From the NCBI RefSeq assembly GCF_019956415.1, contig NZ_JAHBDK010000018.1, forward strand, positions 62,001-126,000: DNA of 64,000 nucleotides. Direction: 5' to 3'. Under the pieces are notes generated by a model. The model worked only from the letters and a program-made list of their open reading frames with translations. It did not search any database and was not told where the DNA came from. The stretch is from Pseudomonas sp. GL-B-19 (lineage in GTDB: Bacteria > Pseudomonadota > Gammaproteobacteria > Pseudomonadales > Pseudomonadaceae). Made by a program: the position numbers and the translations under genes. Shown one piece after another: positions 49,952 to 57,488 of this stretch (positions are counted from its first letter, which is position 1; every line of letters begins with the position of its first letter).

Positions 49952-50986
49952 TCAAGCTGGCACTTCAAGCACGACTCTCTCAGCCTTCCCTGACGCCTTG
50001 GCCTTGCCCTCCTTACCGCCGTTGCACTCAACCGACACCGTCCACCCGGACGGGGTGAATGTGTGATCCACCGACTCCACCAAATATTCACCATCGAGCC
50101 CACGCTTAAAGCCCAGCGCCTCGATCATGCTTTCGGCAAACAGGTCGGCCCGGCCCGGCAGGTCGAGGCGCACCGAGGCGGTGGATCGGTTGAACGCGGC
50201 CAGGCGCGCCTTCGCCGCCTCGTCGGCCGCCGTGCGGTCCGGGTAGAGATGGCGATCGGTGTGCACCGGCGGCAGGCCCTCGGGCACGTTGGGATTGTCC
50301 AGGTGCGAGACCAACAATTCCCCACTGGCCGGGTCCTGGTACTGGGTGCTGACCCCTTGATGGGCACTGCGGTCGCTCAAGCGAAACTGCCAGCGGGTAA
50401 CATCCCCACGCTGCAGGATGATGACGCCCAAAGCTTTGCCGCTAGAACTCTGCCCACCCTGACGCGGCAGGACCAACAGCTTGCCGTCGGCCACCTTGGC
50501 GGTGCAGTCGTGTTTCTTGGCCACGCGGGTAATGAAGTTGAAGTCCGACTCATTCAGTTGATCCATGCGCGGCACGCGGGTGTCGACCGGGCACGACGGC
50601 TGCCAGCCATTGCGCGCCGCCACATCGCCGACGATCTGCGCCAGGCTCACGTCCTCCCAACTGCCGCTGCGCGTGGTCTTGCCGCTGCCGCGCATGTCGC
50701 TGGCCTTGCCGCTGATCACCAGTGTGTCCGGCGGGCCGGAGACGGCGACTTCGTCCACGGTGTAGCGGCCCATGCGCGTCAGGTCGGCGCCGGCATAACC
50801 CAGGTAGACCTCGATGCTTGCGCCACGCGCAGGCAGCGCCACCGCCCCGTCGCGGTCATCAATGCGCAGTTCGAACGAATCTGAAGCCATGCCGGGCCGA
50901 TCGGTTAACTGCAGCGAGACCAGCCGATCATTGATCAAGGTGGTGATGTCGGCACCGTCGGCGACGATACGAAACAACGGTTGCAT
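49952..50986 (-). CDS. Phage late control protein D (tail hub)
   Basis: 344 residues of the gpD family: FRIVADGADITTLINDRLVSLQLTD at the start, then SFELRIDDRDG, GRYTVDEVAVSGPPDTLVISGKA, and NESDFNFITRVAKKHDCTAKV, the fold shared with T4 gp27 and VgrG base domains. It forms the hub ring between tail tube and spike. As in P2 it ends the tail gene run, after U and X. The first residues of the gene lie 52 bases after the X stop. Confidence 0.87.
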   Translation of the reverse strand: MQPLFRIVADGADITTLINDRLVSLQLTDRPGMASDSFELRIDDRDGAVALPARGASIEVYLGYAGADLTRMGRYTVDEVAVSGPPDTLVISGKASDMRGSGKTTRSGSWEDVSLAQIVGDVAARNGWQPSCPVDTRVPRMDQLNESDFNFITRVAKKHDCTAKVADGKLLVLPRQGGQSSSGKALGVIILQRGDVTRWQFRLSDRSAHQGVSTQYQDPASGELLVSHLDNPNVPEGLPPVHTDRHLYPDRTAADEAAKARLAAFNRSTASVRLDLPGRADLFAESMIEALGFKRGLDGEYLVESVDHTFTPSGWTVSVECNGGKEGKAKASGKAERVVLEVPA

Positions 50987-51038
50987 GTCGGCACTCCAGA
51001 CAAGAAAAAGTCCACACTGGGCGGGCTGGGTAACGGGC

Positions 51039-51245
51039 TCAGTCCCACAGCGAAATCACGCCGTCGGGCTCGATCACCAGATCCGGCAGCGTGATCAACA
51101 CACCCGCCCGGAACGGTTGCGGCTCATCGGCCAGGCCCTGATTGGCCGCCAGCACCGCCTCGACGCTACGGTTCAGGTGACCGTAATAGTGGTGGCACAG
51201 GGTGTCGAGCAGATCCCCGTCAGCTGTTCTGCAAGTCATCGCCAT
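51039..51245 (-). CDS. Phage tail protein X (LysM-like)
   Basis: 68 residues from the ATG at 51245, with GGAG about ten bases upstream; the open frame to 51320 is unsupported. The sequence (TADGDLLDTLCHHYYGHLNRSVEAVLAANQGLAD, then ITLPDLV) is a LysM-like fold as in P2 gpX. It binds at the tail hub or cell wall. Its start lies 26 bases inside the U gene. Confidence 0.85.
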   Translation of the reverse strand: MAMTCRTADGDLLDTLCHHYYGHLNRSVEAVLAANQGLADEPQPFRAGVLITLPDLVIEPDGVISLWD

Positions 51246-52077
51246 AACGGACAAACTCCAATGAAAAGCCCTGCTTGCGCGGGATCGCCCCAGGCAGCAA
51301 AGCGCTTTGCTCTTCGTCAATAGTGGTCAGACACCAGTTGCCCAATACCTCGCCATAACCCGTGGTCAGGTTCAGCGGCAGCAACTTTGAACCGATGCTG
51401 CGCAGCCTATCCAGCTGCTTCAAGCCGCCTTTGTAGCTTGGGTAGATCGCGCCTTTGATCGTGATTTTCTCCTCGCCCAGTCCCACGGCCTGTTGCGCCG
51501 GGCGCCGGGTCAGGCGTTCCTGCGCCGCCCAGCGAAACGAGGTCTGCCGGCGCAGTTCATCGAAGGCGGCGGTGTCCAGGTTGAAGTAGTACGGCCGCTC
51601 ATTGGCTTTCAGCGGGTAGAGAATCAGCAGGTGCGGGAACGGCTTCACCGCGTCTGGAATCGGCGACATGTCGCCGGCAAACCATTCCGAGGGGAAGATG
51701 TTGCCCAGCGCGGCATTGGCCTTGCCGGCGACCTTGTTGAACGCCGCGCCAAAGCGGCCTATCTGCTCAGTCAGCGCGGAAAAGTGCTCATCAAACTGGG
51801 CCAGCGCGCGCTGGGTCTGGTTGTAGAAGCTGGCCACCTTGCCGATCTTGGCCTGCGCCGAGTTGATTGCACTTTGCAGACGCCGGGTCTTGTCACTGAG
51901 GTCTTCGCTGATAAAGGGCAAACCTTCCAGCGCATCGGCCGCCCCGCTGATTTCATTGAGCGCGCCATTCATGGGCCCGGTCATCGACTCGAGGTCAGTG
52001 CGCCCGGCTTCACCGGCGTCGACCATGTCCTTCAGCCCACCCTGCAAGTGTTGCAGGTAGGTCTTTTCATCCGTCAT
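51220..52077 (-). CDS. Phage tail protein U with long N-terminal extension
   Basis: 285 residues. The C-terminal 135 residues match gpU-type tail completion proteins (PYYFNLDTAAFDELRRQTSFRWAAQERLTRRPAQQAVGLGEEKITIKG, LTTGYGEVLGNWCLTTIDEEQS, summarised). The first ~130 residues are an added helical region (LSDKTRRLQSAINSAQAKIGKVASFYNQ) not found in P2 gpU, which is about 160 residues. gpU caps the tail tube. The gene lies between T and X as expected. Confidence 0.82.
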   Translation of the reverse strand: MTDEKTYLQHLQGGLKDMVDAGEAGRTDLESMTGPMNGALNEISGAADALEGLPFISEDLSDKTRRLQSAINSAQAKIGKVASFYNQTQRALAQFDEHFSALTEQIGRFGAAFNKVAGKANAALGNIFPSEWFAGDMSPIPDAVKPFPHLLILYPLKANERPYYFNLDTAAFDELRRQTSFRWAAQERLTRRPAQQAVGLGEEKITIKGAIYPSYKGGLKQLDRLRSIGSKLLPLNLTTGYGEVLGNWCLTTIDEEQSALLPGAIPRKQGFSLEFVRYGDDLQNS

Positions 52078-52086
52078 AACACTCCC

Positions 52087-54447
52087 TTAGCCCACGTGGG
52101 GCGCATCAAACAACTGGCGGTCGCGCGCTTCCCGGGCAAAGTCCTCGAACTGACGGCTCAGGTACGGCATCAGCTCCTGCGCCAACCGCGCCGGATCTTT
52201 CACATCGCCTTGCACAGTAATGACCGGTGCCGGGGCGAAGGTGAACTGCTGATCGACCTTCGGCCATTCGGGTGCTTTTACCGCCGTGGTCGCCATCAAT
52301 GCCGCCGCCGTGACCGGCGTAGCGGGAGCGTTTTCCATCGAGCGTACGACCGCGCCAACGCCCTGGCCGGTGGCCATGGGCAAGATTCCGATCGGCGCTT
52401 TGGCAGGCGTGTCCGGCCCGCCAAACAACGCCTTGCCCATGGTCGCCCCTATATTGCCCCCGCCCCACGCACCGAGCATGCCGCCGATAATCCCGCCAAT
52501 GGCGGTACCGACCACGGGGACGATCGAACCTAAAGCTGCGCCGGCGGCGGCACCGCCGAGCACACCACCCACGAGCCCGCCCACCGCGTTACCGTAGCCC
52601 TCGGCTTTTTCATCCTTGGTTTTCGCATGCTGATAGGTGTCCGCTATTTTCAAACCGCTATCGACCAGGGCCAAAGGCCCGAGGCGTTTCGCCACGGTGA
52701 CGCCCTTTGCCACCGCGCCACCGATGGGCAACTTGCCCTTGCGGCCCTTCCCTTCTTTGCCGTGATCCAGCCCGTCGTCATCGCCGTCATTCGCGTTGGT
52801 CACGAATACCCGCTGGACGATGTTGGACCGGTCGCCGGCCGAACCGCGCGCGATGTTGGCCAGGCCCCGGCCGATCTTCAGCGCGGCCCAGGCCTTGCCC
52901 GCGAGCAAGGCACCGGCGCTCAGCGCCGCCAGGCCCATCACCACTTGGGGTGTTTCCTCGGACAGCGCGGTCAAGCCACGCGCCGCCGCCCCGATACCGC
53001 TGGCCAGCGCATCCGTCGCCGGGCGCAAGGCATCCCCGATGGCCCGCAGCGAATCGTTGAATGCCTGAGCGGTTTCGGCCCAGCGTTGCGCTGACGTTTC
53101 ACGGCGTTCATTCAGGTTTTTGTCGAGTATGTCCTTGCGCGGGCCGTTGGGGTCCGAGGCGCCTTTTTTCAGCTCCGCGTAGAATTTTTTGTTCTGGGTA
53201 TACGCCATCAGGGCCGTCTTGACCTGCATGTCGGCAAACAGATCGCCGGTACGCAGGGTGGCGGCCAAGGCATCGGCCATCGCTTGCGCCTTGGCTGGGT
53301 CCGTCTCCTGGCTGATCTGGGTCAGCCCCTGATCCAACTGCTTGGCCTTTTTCGGATCGGTCTTTCCCACATACGCGCGTGCCAGTTCGAAGCTGGCCTC
53401 GAAGGTCGACAAGCCCTTGCCAATAGCGGCGTTCATCGAGCCCTGATAGTCAATCCCGGCATCGGCATACCCTTTGACCGTTTCCTCCGAGCCGATTTTC
53501 GCGACCCAGTTTTTCAGGTTGTTCGCCGCCTCATCCGCACTGCCCGCGCTCTTGATCTGCACCTGCAGCATCGCTCCCAGTTGCGTGACCGCCTCCTGGC
53601 CGGTGATGCCGGTGCTGGCCATCTGCGCCAACAGCTCCGGAAACCACTTGGCCATGTCGGCCGCCTCGAAGCTGCCTTGCTGACCCAGCAGAGCCACCGA
53701 GGCCAAGGCCTGTTCCATTTTCTGCGGGTCAGTGATCTTGGCGTTGTTCTGCATCGCCAGAATCATCTTCGCCGTATCGGCGCCCGAAGCCCCCTGCCCG
53801 ACCGCAAACTTGGCGGCCACCGGTGCATATGTCAGCGCTTCGGTCAGCTCCATGCCGCCACCGACCAGTTGGTTCACCAGCTCGGCCACCTGGGTGTTGG
53901 CCATGCCGGTGTCTTTTGAGGTCTGGACAATGTCCCGGGCGGTGTCCACTTCCTGCTGGGTATTGGCGGTACCGGACTTGATCGCGATGTCGCGAATGAT
54001 CGCCTGAAAATCCGCGCTGACCTTGGTCGGCACGGCCGCCAGGGTGGTACCGGCCACCGCCGTGCCGAATCCACTGCGCAGGCTTTCCTGTCCTTCCTGC
54101 ACTTGGCCCATGCCTTTGGCCTTGAACTCGGCACTGCGCACCACCTTGCCCAGCGCCAGGTACTCCTGACGCAGGCGCCCGACTTCGACACCCTGCTTGT
54201 GCAGGCTGCTGGTGTTGGTTTCCAGTTTGCGCAGCAAGGCGTCAGCGTTGGCAGCCCCGCTGTCGTGGGCTTTTTTCCATTCATCGCGCAGACGCATGGT
54301 CTCGCCGATGACTTTCTGCAAGCCCTTGGCGCGGGTGGTTTGCGCCTCGAGCTTTTTCATTTCGCCGCTGACGTTCTTGAAGGCGGCGCCGAGCGAAGAG
54401 TCGACGGCGCCGCCAATCACCAGCCCGAGCGAGAGTTTGTTCGCCAT
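52087..54447 (-). CDS. Phage tail tape measure protein (gpT-like)
   Basis: 786 residues. N-terminal coiled coil (~25-120), the TP901-type core (VSADFQAIIRDIAIKSGTANTQQEVDTAR.., AMQNNAKITDPQKMEQALASVALLGQQGSFEAADMAK) and a Gly/Ala-rich hydrophobic part (~640-690: GNAVGGLVGGVLGGAAAGAAL) that crosses the host membrane at DNA ejection. Its length sets tail length, so a tail somewhat shorter than that of P2 (gpT 815) is expected. The shadow frames opposite are ignored. Confidence 0.9.
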   Translation of the reverse strand: MANKLSLGLVIGGAVDSSLGAAFKNVSGEMKKLEAQTTRAKGLQKVIGETMRLRDEWKKAHDSGAANADALLRKLETNTSSLHKQGVEVGRLRQEYLALGKVVRSAEFKAKGMGQVQEGQESLRSGFGTAVAGTTLAAVPTKVSADFQAIIRDIAIKSGTANTQQEVDTARDIVQTSKDTGMANTQVAELVNQLVGGGMELTEALTYAPVAAKFAVGQGASGADTAKMILAMQNNAKITDPQKMEQALASVALLGQQGSFEAADMAKWFPELLAQMASTGITGQEAVTQLGAMLQVQIKSAGSADEAANNLKNWVAKIGSEETVKGYADAGIDYQGSMNAAIGKGLSTFEASFELARAYVGKTDPKKAKQLDQGLTQISQETDPAKAQAMADALAATLRTGDLFADMQVKTALMAYTQNKKFYAELKKGASDPNGPRKDILDKNLNERRETSAQRWAETAQAFNDSLRAIGDALRPATDALASGIGAAARGLTALSEETPQVVMGLAALSAGALLAGKAWAALKIGRGLANIARGSAGDRSNIVQRVFVTNANDGDDDGLDHGKEGKGRKGKLPIGGAVAKGVTVAKRLGPLALVDSGLKIADTYQHAKTKDEKAEGYGNAVGGLVGGVLGGAAAGAALGSIVPVVGTAIGGIIGGMLGAWGGGNIGATMGKALFGGPDTPAKAPIGILPMATGQGVGAVVRSMENAPATPVTAAALMATTAVKAPEWPKVDQQFTFAPAPVITVQGDVKDPARLAQELMPYLSRQFEDFAREARDRQLFDAPHVG

Positions 54448-54477
54448 GGAGATTACCTGTGGGAGCGGGAATTAGGC

Positions 54478-54648
54478 TCAGTCCGTGAGCCACCAGACCA
54501 TCTCGGAAAACGACAAGCCCTGGATCTCGGCCGCCGAGAAATTCAGCTCGACGGCCAAGCGTTTGGCCAGGGCCTTTTGCAACCGGGGGTTAAACCCCGT
54601 CGTCTGCTCCCAGACGAAAATAAGCGGTCTGCAGACGACGGTAATCAC
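54478..54648 (-). CDS. GpE'-like tail assembly protein, overlapping frame
   Basis: 56 codons if started at the GTG at 54648, inside the E gene in the +1 (equivalently -2) frame. The C-terminal 34 residues (LQKALAKRLAVELNFSAAEI.. ending SEMVWWLTD) are the conserved GpE'-type tail. In P2 and relatives E' is made by ribosomal frameshifting near the end of E; here the frames meet around GGGGTTTAAC just at the E stop. Whether it is made by frameshifting or from the internal GTG cannot be told. It lies between E and the tape measure gene. Confidence 0.65.
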   Translation of the reverse strand: MITVVCRPLIFVWEQTTGFNPRLQKALAKRLAVELNFSAAEIQGLSFSEMVWWLTD

Positions 54649-54898
54649 GCATCAGCAGCCCCTCCAGATCGCCACGGCCGATGCTCGCCAGGCTGCAGAA
54701 CAAGACCATCTCCTGCTCTTCTTCGTTGCTCCCGCCCTGCAGGGTGGCGGCGCGCATTTCGCGCACCGTCGGCTCACGCAGGGTCAGTTGGTCGACCTTG
54801 ATGCCGTTGGCCTCGCTCGGTTTGGATAAGATGACGGTGGCAATGCCATCGCCCAGTTGCAGCCATTTGGGCAGAACGTTGTCTTTTGCGTTGCTCAT
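54590..54898 (-). CDS. Phage tail assembly chaperone GpE
   Basis: 102 residues: WLQLGDGIATVILSKPSEAN, then VDQLTLREPTVREMRAATLQGG and LIMRDYRR-type helix. This is the tail assembly chaperone family of contractile-tailed phages, encoded between the tube and tape measure genes. It binds the tape measure protein during tail assembly. Its 3' end overlaps a second frame (E'). Confidence 0.82.
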   Translation of the reverse strand: MSNAKDNVLPKWLQLGDGIATVILSKPSEANGIKVDQLTLREPTVREMRAATLQGGSNEEEQEMVLFCSLASIGRGDLEGLLMRDYRRLQTAYFRLGADDGV

Positions 54899-54909
54899 GG
54901 TGTGGCTCC

Positions 54910-55413
54910 TTACATGCCCAGGGCAGACCGCACGGCGGCCAGTTGATCAACGCCGTCGATAACGCGGATCGAGTTGAGGGGATCGATTTCAAACATCACA
55001 CTGCCGTCAATTTCCAGCTTGTAATAGGTCACCGCGACGGCGTACTTGAACTCGCCTTTTTCACCCGGTTTCCAGTCTCCCGGATCGACTTCCTTGAGCC
55101 CGCCACGCAGGGTGGCGACCACTGCCTTGACCGAACCTTTCTCGCCCTTGAAGGCACCGCGGAATGACGCGTTAAACCCGGTCAGGTCGGCCTGACCGAA
55201 GAACTTCAGCACCTCGCGGCGCACGCCGTTGGTGATGAAGCTGGCTTCCAGCTTTTCCATGCCCATGTCGAGCTCGACCGCCGCGTCCATGCCGCCCGCG
55301 CGGTACTCGTCGGTTTTGAGGGTGAGCTTAGGCAGGGTCAGGCTCGGTACATCGCCTTGCAGGCTGATACCGTCGACAAACAGGTTGGTGTTGTAGAGCA
55401 CTTCAGGAATCAT
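54910..55413 (-). CDS. Major tail tube protein FII
   Basis: 167 residues, matching the FII family: MIPEVLYNTNLFVDG, SLTLPKLTLKTDEYRAGGMDAAVELDMGMEKLEA (summarised) and GEFKYAVAVTYYKLEIDG. Hexamers of this protein stack into the inner tube. The start overlaps the stop of the short sheath-like ORF by four bases, so the two are coupled. Confidence 0.9.
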   Translation of the reverse strand: MIPEVLYNTNLFVDGISLQGDVPSLTLPKLTLKTDEYRAGGMDAAVELDMGMEKLEASFITNGVRREVLKFFGQADLTGFNASFRGAFKGEKGSVKAVVATLRGGLKEVDPGDWKPGEKGEFKYAVAVTYYKLEIDGSVMFEIDPLNSIRVIDGVDQLAAVRSALGM

Positions 55414-55778
55414 AAAGCGGCCTCTTTAGGCGACAGCACTTGCGGGACCCACTGAGTGGTCACCTCCATGCGGTAGATGGATTGTTCGGTCGGCAGCACG
55501 TTGCTGAAATGGATGTTCCAGTAGGACTTGCCGGCGCCGAGTGCGCTGGCGGTGTTCAACGCTTCGTCGGCATACACCTCGACATTGACGCTCGCGACCT
55601 GGCTGTTCAGGTCGCGGATGAACTCCTGTAGGCCTGCGGTCACGTCCTTGACATAGGTCGCGGTGATTGAGCGGTCGACAGCCCATTTGTGCGCATAGAG
55701 GATGGCGTCCTTGACGATGTCCAGCAGGCGCACCTGGGTGCAATCGTCGGCCTTGAGGGTCACTTTTGGCAGAATCAT
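55410..55778 (-). CDS. Detached second copy of the tail sheath C-terminal domain
   Basis: 122 residues. From residue 15 on it aligns with the last ~105 residues of the adjacent sheath protein: LDIVKDAILYAHKWAVDRSI against LDIVMDAILYAHKWAVDRSI, then TATYVKDVTAGLQEF against TATYVKDVTEGLQAF, and EVYADEALNTASAL against EVYADEELNTSSEL. The first 13 residues (MILPKVTLKADDC) instead resemble the tube protein (LPKLTLKTDEY). It lies between FI and FII with normal phage spacing and an intact frame, so it seems to be expressed. It could be a leftover of a recombination or a real extra tail component. Confidence 0.75.
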   Translation of the reverse strand: MILPKVTLKADDCTQVRLLDIVKDAILYAHKWAVDRSITATYVKDVTAGLQEFIRDLNSQVASVNVEVYADEALNTASALGAGKSYWNIHFSNVLPTEQSIYRMEVTTQWVPQVLSPKEAAL

Positions 55779-55790
55779 AAGTCGGCCTCC

Positions 55791-56954
55791 TTAGGCGGCG
55801 GTATCGAGCACTTCAGTGATCCACTGATCGGTCACCTCCACGCGGAAGTTCGGGTTTTCGGCCGGCGGTACGTCGGTGAACCGAATGTTCCAGTACACCT
55901 TGCCGTCACTGAGTTCGCTGGAAGTGTTCAGCTCTTCGTCGGCATACACCTCGAAGTTGACGATCGCGCCCTGATTTTTCAGGTCGCGCATGAACGCCTG
56001 CAGGCCTTCGGTCACGTCCTTGACGTAGGTCGCGGTGATCGAACGGTCGACGGCCCACTTGTGCGCGTAGAGGATGGCGTCCATGACGATGTCCAGCGTG
56101 CGCACGCGGGTGACGAACTTCCATTTCGGATCACTGGACAGCGTGCGGTTGCCCCACAGGCGGTAGCCGTCATCGCGAATGATCGTGGTGATGTTGGCGT
56201 TGTTCAGCACGTTGGCCCGGCAGGACGCATCGCCATCGAGAAACTCGATCGGCCGCGTGGTGCCGGTGATGCCAACAAACTCCTTGTTCGACGGCGAGGC
56301 CCAGAAACCGTAGGTGGCATCGGTCCAGGCAAACAAGCCAGCGGTCCAGGCTGAAGCCGGTGCGTTGACGGTGGCACTGGCCCCGGTGTCCCAGAACTGC
56401 ACGCCAGGGTCGACCATGTAGGCGTGTTTGCTGCCGAAATTTTCGGCATAGGCAATCGCCGCTTCGTCGGTGGTGTTCGGCCCGTCGATGATGGCCATGG
56501 CCCGCATCTTGTCGCCCAGTGCCACCAGCTCGGTGGCCACCGCCAGCGTCGACGAGTACCCCGGAGTCACCAACAACCGTGGCTGGGCGTTGAACTTGCT
56601 TTTGCCGTTGAGCAACGCCTGCATGCCGGTCCGGGTGCCGTCGGCCCAAACCCCGCCGATGATCGCCGACAACTGTTCGGCCGGATCCGTCAGCAGCGGC
56701 ACACCGACGGCGACAATCACCGCCTTCGACCGTTTAAAAATGGCCTTGCAGTCCTGGGTGATCGCCGCATCCGGCCCCCACGCGGCGACCGCTTCGCTTT
56801 CGCGGGTGATCAACAGCAGTTCGTTGGCGGCGGCCGTGGCCGGCGGGCCCACGGTGAAGGTGTTGCACAGGCCGATGATTGACGCGGACGGGGTGGCGAT
56901 ATGCCGGGCCCCGGTGTCCACCAGGGTCACGGTGACGCCGTGAAAAAAACTCAT
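55791..56954 (-). CDS. Tail sheath protein FI
   Basis: 387 residues of the P2 FI family: FFHGVTVTLVDTGARHIATPSASIIGLCNT (summarised) at the start, a Rossmann-like middle (LLVTPGYSSTLAVATELVALGDKMRAMAIIDGP, summarised), and the C-terminal interlocking domain (DAILYAHKWAVDRSI.., DGKVYWNIRFTD). The sheath contracts to drive the tube. Two terminator-like hairpins lie between it and the fibre chaperone gene, so it likely has its own promoter. Confidence 0.9.
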   Translation of the reverse strand: MSFFHGVTVTLVDTGARHIATPSASIIGLCNTFTVGPPATAAANELLLITRESEAVAAWGPDAAITQDCKAIFKRSKAVIVAVGVPLLTDPAEQLSAIIGGVWADGTRTGMQALLNGKSKFNAQPRLLVTPGYSSTLAVATELVALGDKMRAMAIIDGPNTTDEAAIAYAENFGSKHAYMVDPGVQFWDTGASATVNAPASAWTAGLFAWTDATYGFWASPSNKEFVGITGTTRPIEFLDGDASCRANVLNNANITTIIRDDGYRLWGNRTLSSDPKWKFVTRVRTLDIVMDAILYAHKWAVDRSITATYVKDVTEGLQAFMRDLKNQGAIVNFEVYADEELNTSSELSDGKVYWNIRFTDVPPAENPNFRVEVTDQWITEVLDTAA

Positions 56955-56974
56955 AGAGTGATACTCCAGAAACG

Positions 56975-57058
56975 AAAAAGCCCCGCATAAGCGAGGCGTT
57001 CGGGATGGTTCGTGTAATGCGTAACGGAAAACAAAACGCCCCGTCAGTGCGGGGCGTT
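56975..57058 (-). terminator. Pair of terminators between fibre chaperone and sheath genes
   Basis: Minus strand: AACGCCCCG-cactga-CGGGGCGTT then TTGTTTT (57058 to about 57028), which ends the fibre/chaperone transcript just at its stop codon; and GCCTCGC-TTAT-GCGGGGC then TTTTT (56997-56975), with one G-T pair. A promoter for the sheath gene must lie in or after this 100-base gap. Confidence 0.75.
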
Positions 57059-57488
57059 AGGGGGTCTGCTGATCCGGTTTGACCGGCCACTCCATCGTCC
57101 GTGGCCAACCTGCTTGCTGCGGCACTTCACTCAGCTCGATGCGGTAGAACTTCCAGGCACTCAATTGCTCGACCTGCTCGGCAATGGCCACGCCCAGATC
57201 GACTGCATCCTGCAGCGGCGCCACTGCCAGGCCGGCTTCGTGCATCAGCCGTTGCTGCTGAGCCCGCGCCGCAGGCAACAAGGCCGCGTCCGATGGCGGC
57301 TCATACGCGGCGATCTCGCCAAACTCACCCGCCACCACACGCGCGTAGATCTCCGGGCCGTAACTGGTCGAGTCGTCGGGTGTGGCCGTGAAGGGAATAG
57401 TGCCCTGCTCTTCGGTGACCAGCATCACGTTGATGGCCGTGTGTGCAGCGTCCATCCATTGTGGGGTCAACACATGGGTGTAGTTCAT
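57057..57488 (-). CDS. Tail fibre assembly chaperone
   Basis: 143 residues from the ATG at 57488, whose first base is the last base of the fibre stop (TGATG). The C-terminal part (SAWKFYRIELSEVPQQAGWP, with WP and ending EWPVKPDQQ) is the typical end of Caudovirales tail fibre assembly (Tfa) proteins. It helps the fibre trimer fold and may stay bound to its tip. Coupled to the fibre gene, as in P2-type phages. Confidence 0.83.
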   Translation of the reverse strand: MNYTHVLTPQWMDAAHTAINVMLVTEEQGTIPFTATPDDSTSYGPEIYARVVAGEFGEIAAYEPPSDAALLPAARAQQQRLMHEAGLAVAPLQDAVDLGVAIAEQVEQLSAWKFYRIELSEVPQQAGWPRTMEWPVKPDQQTP

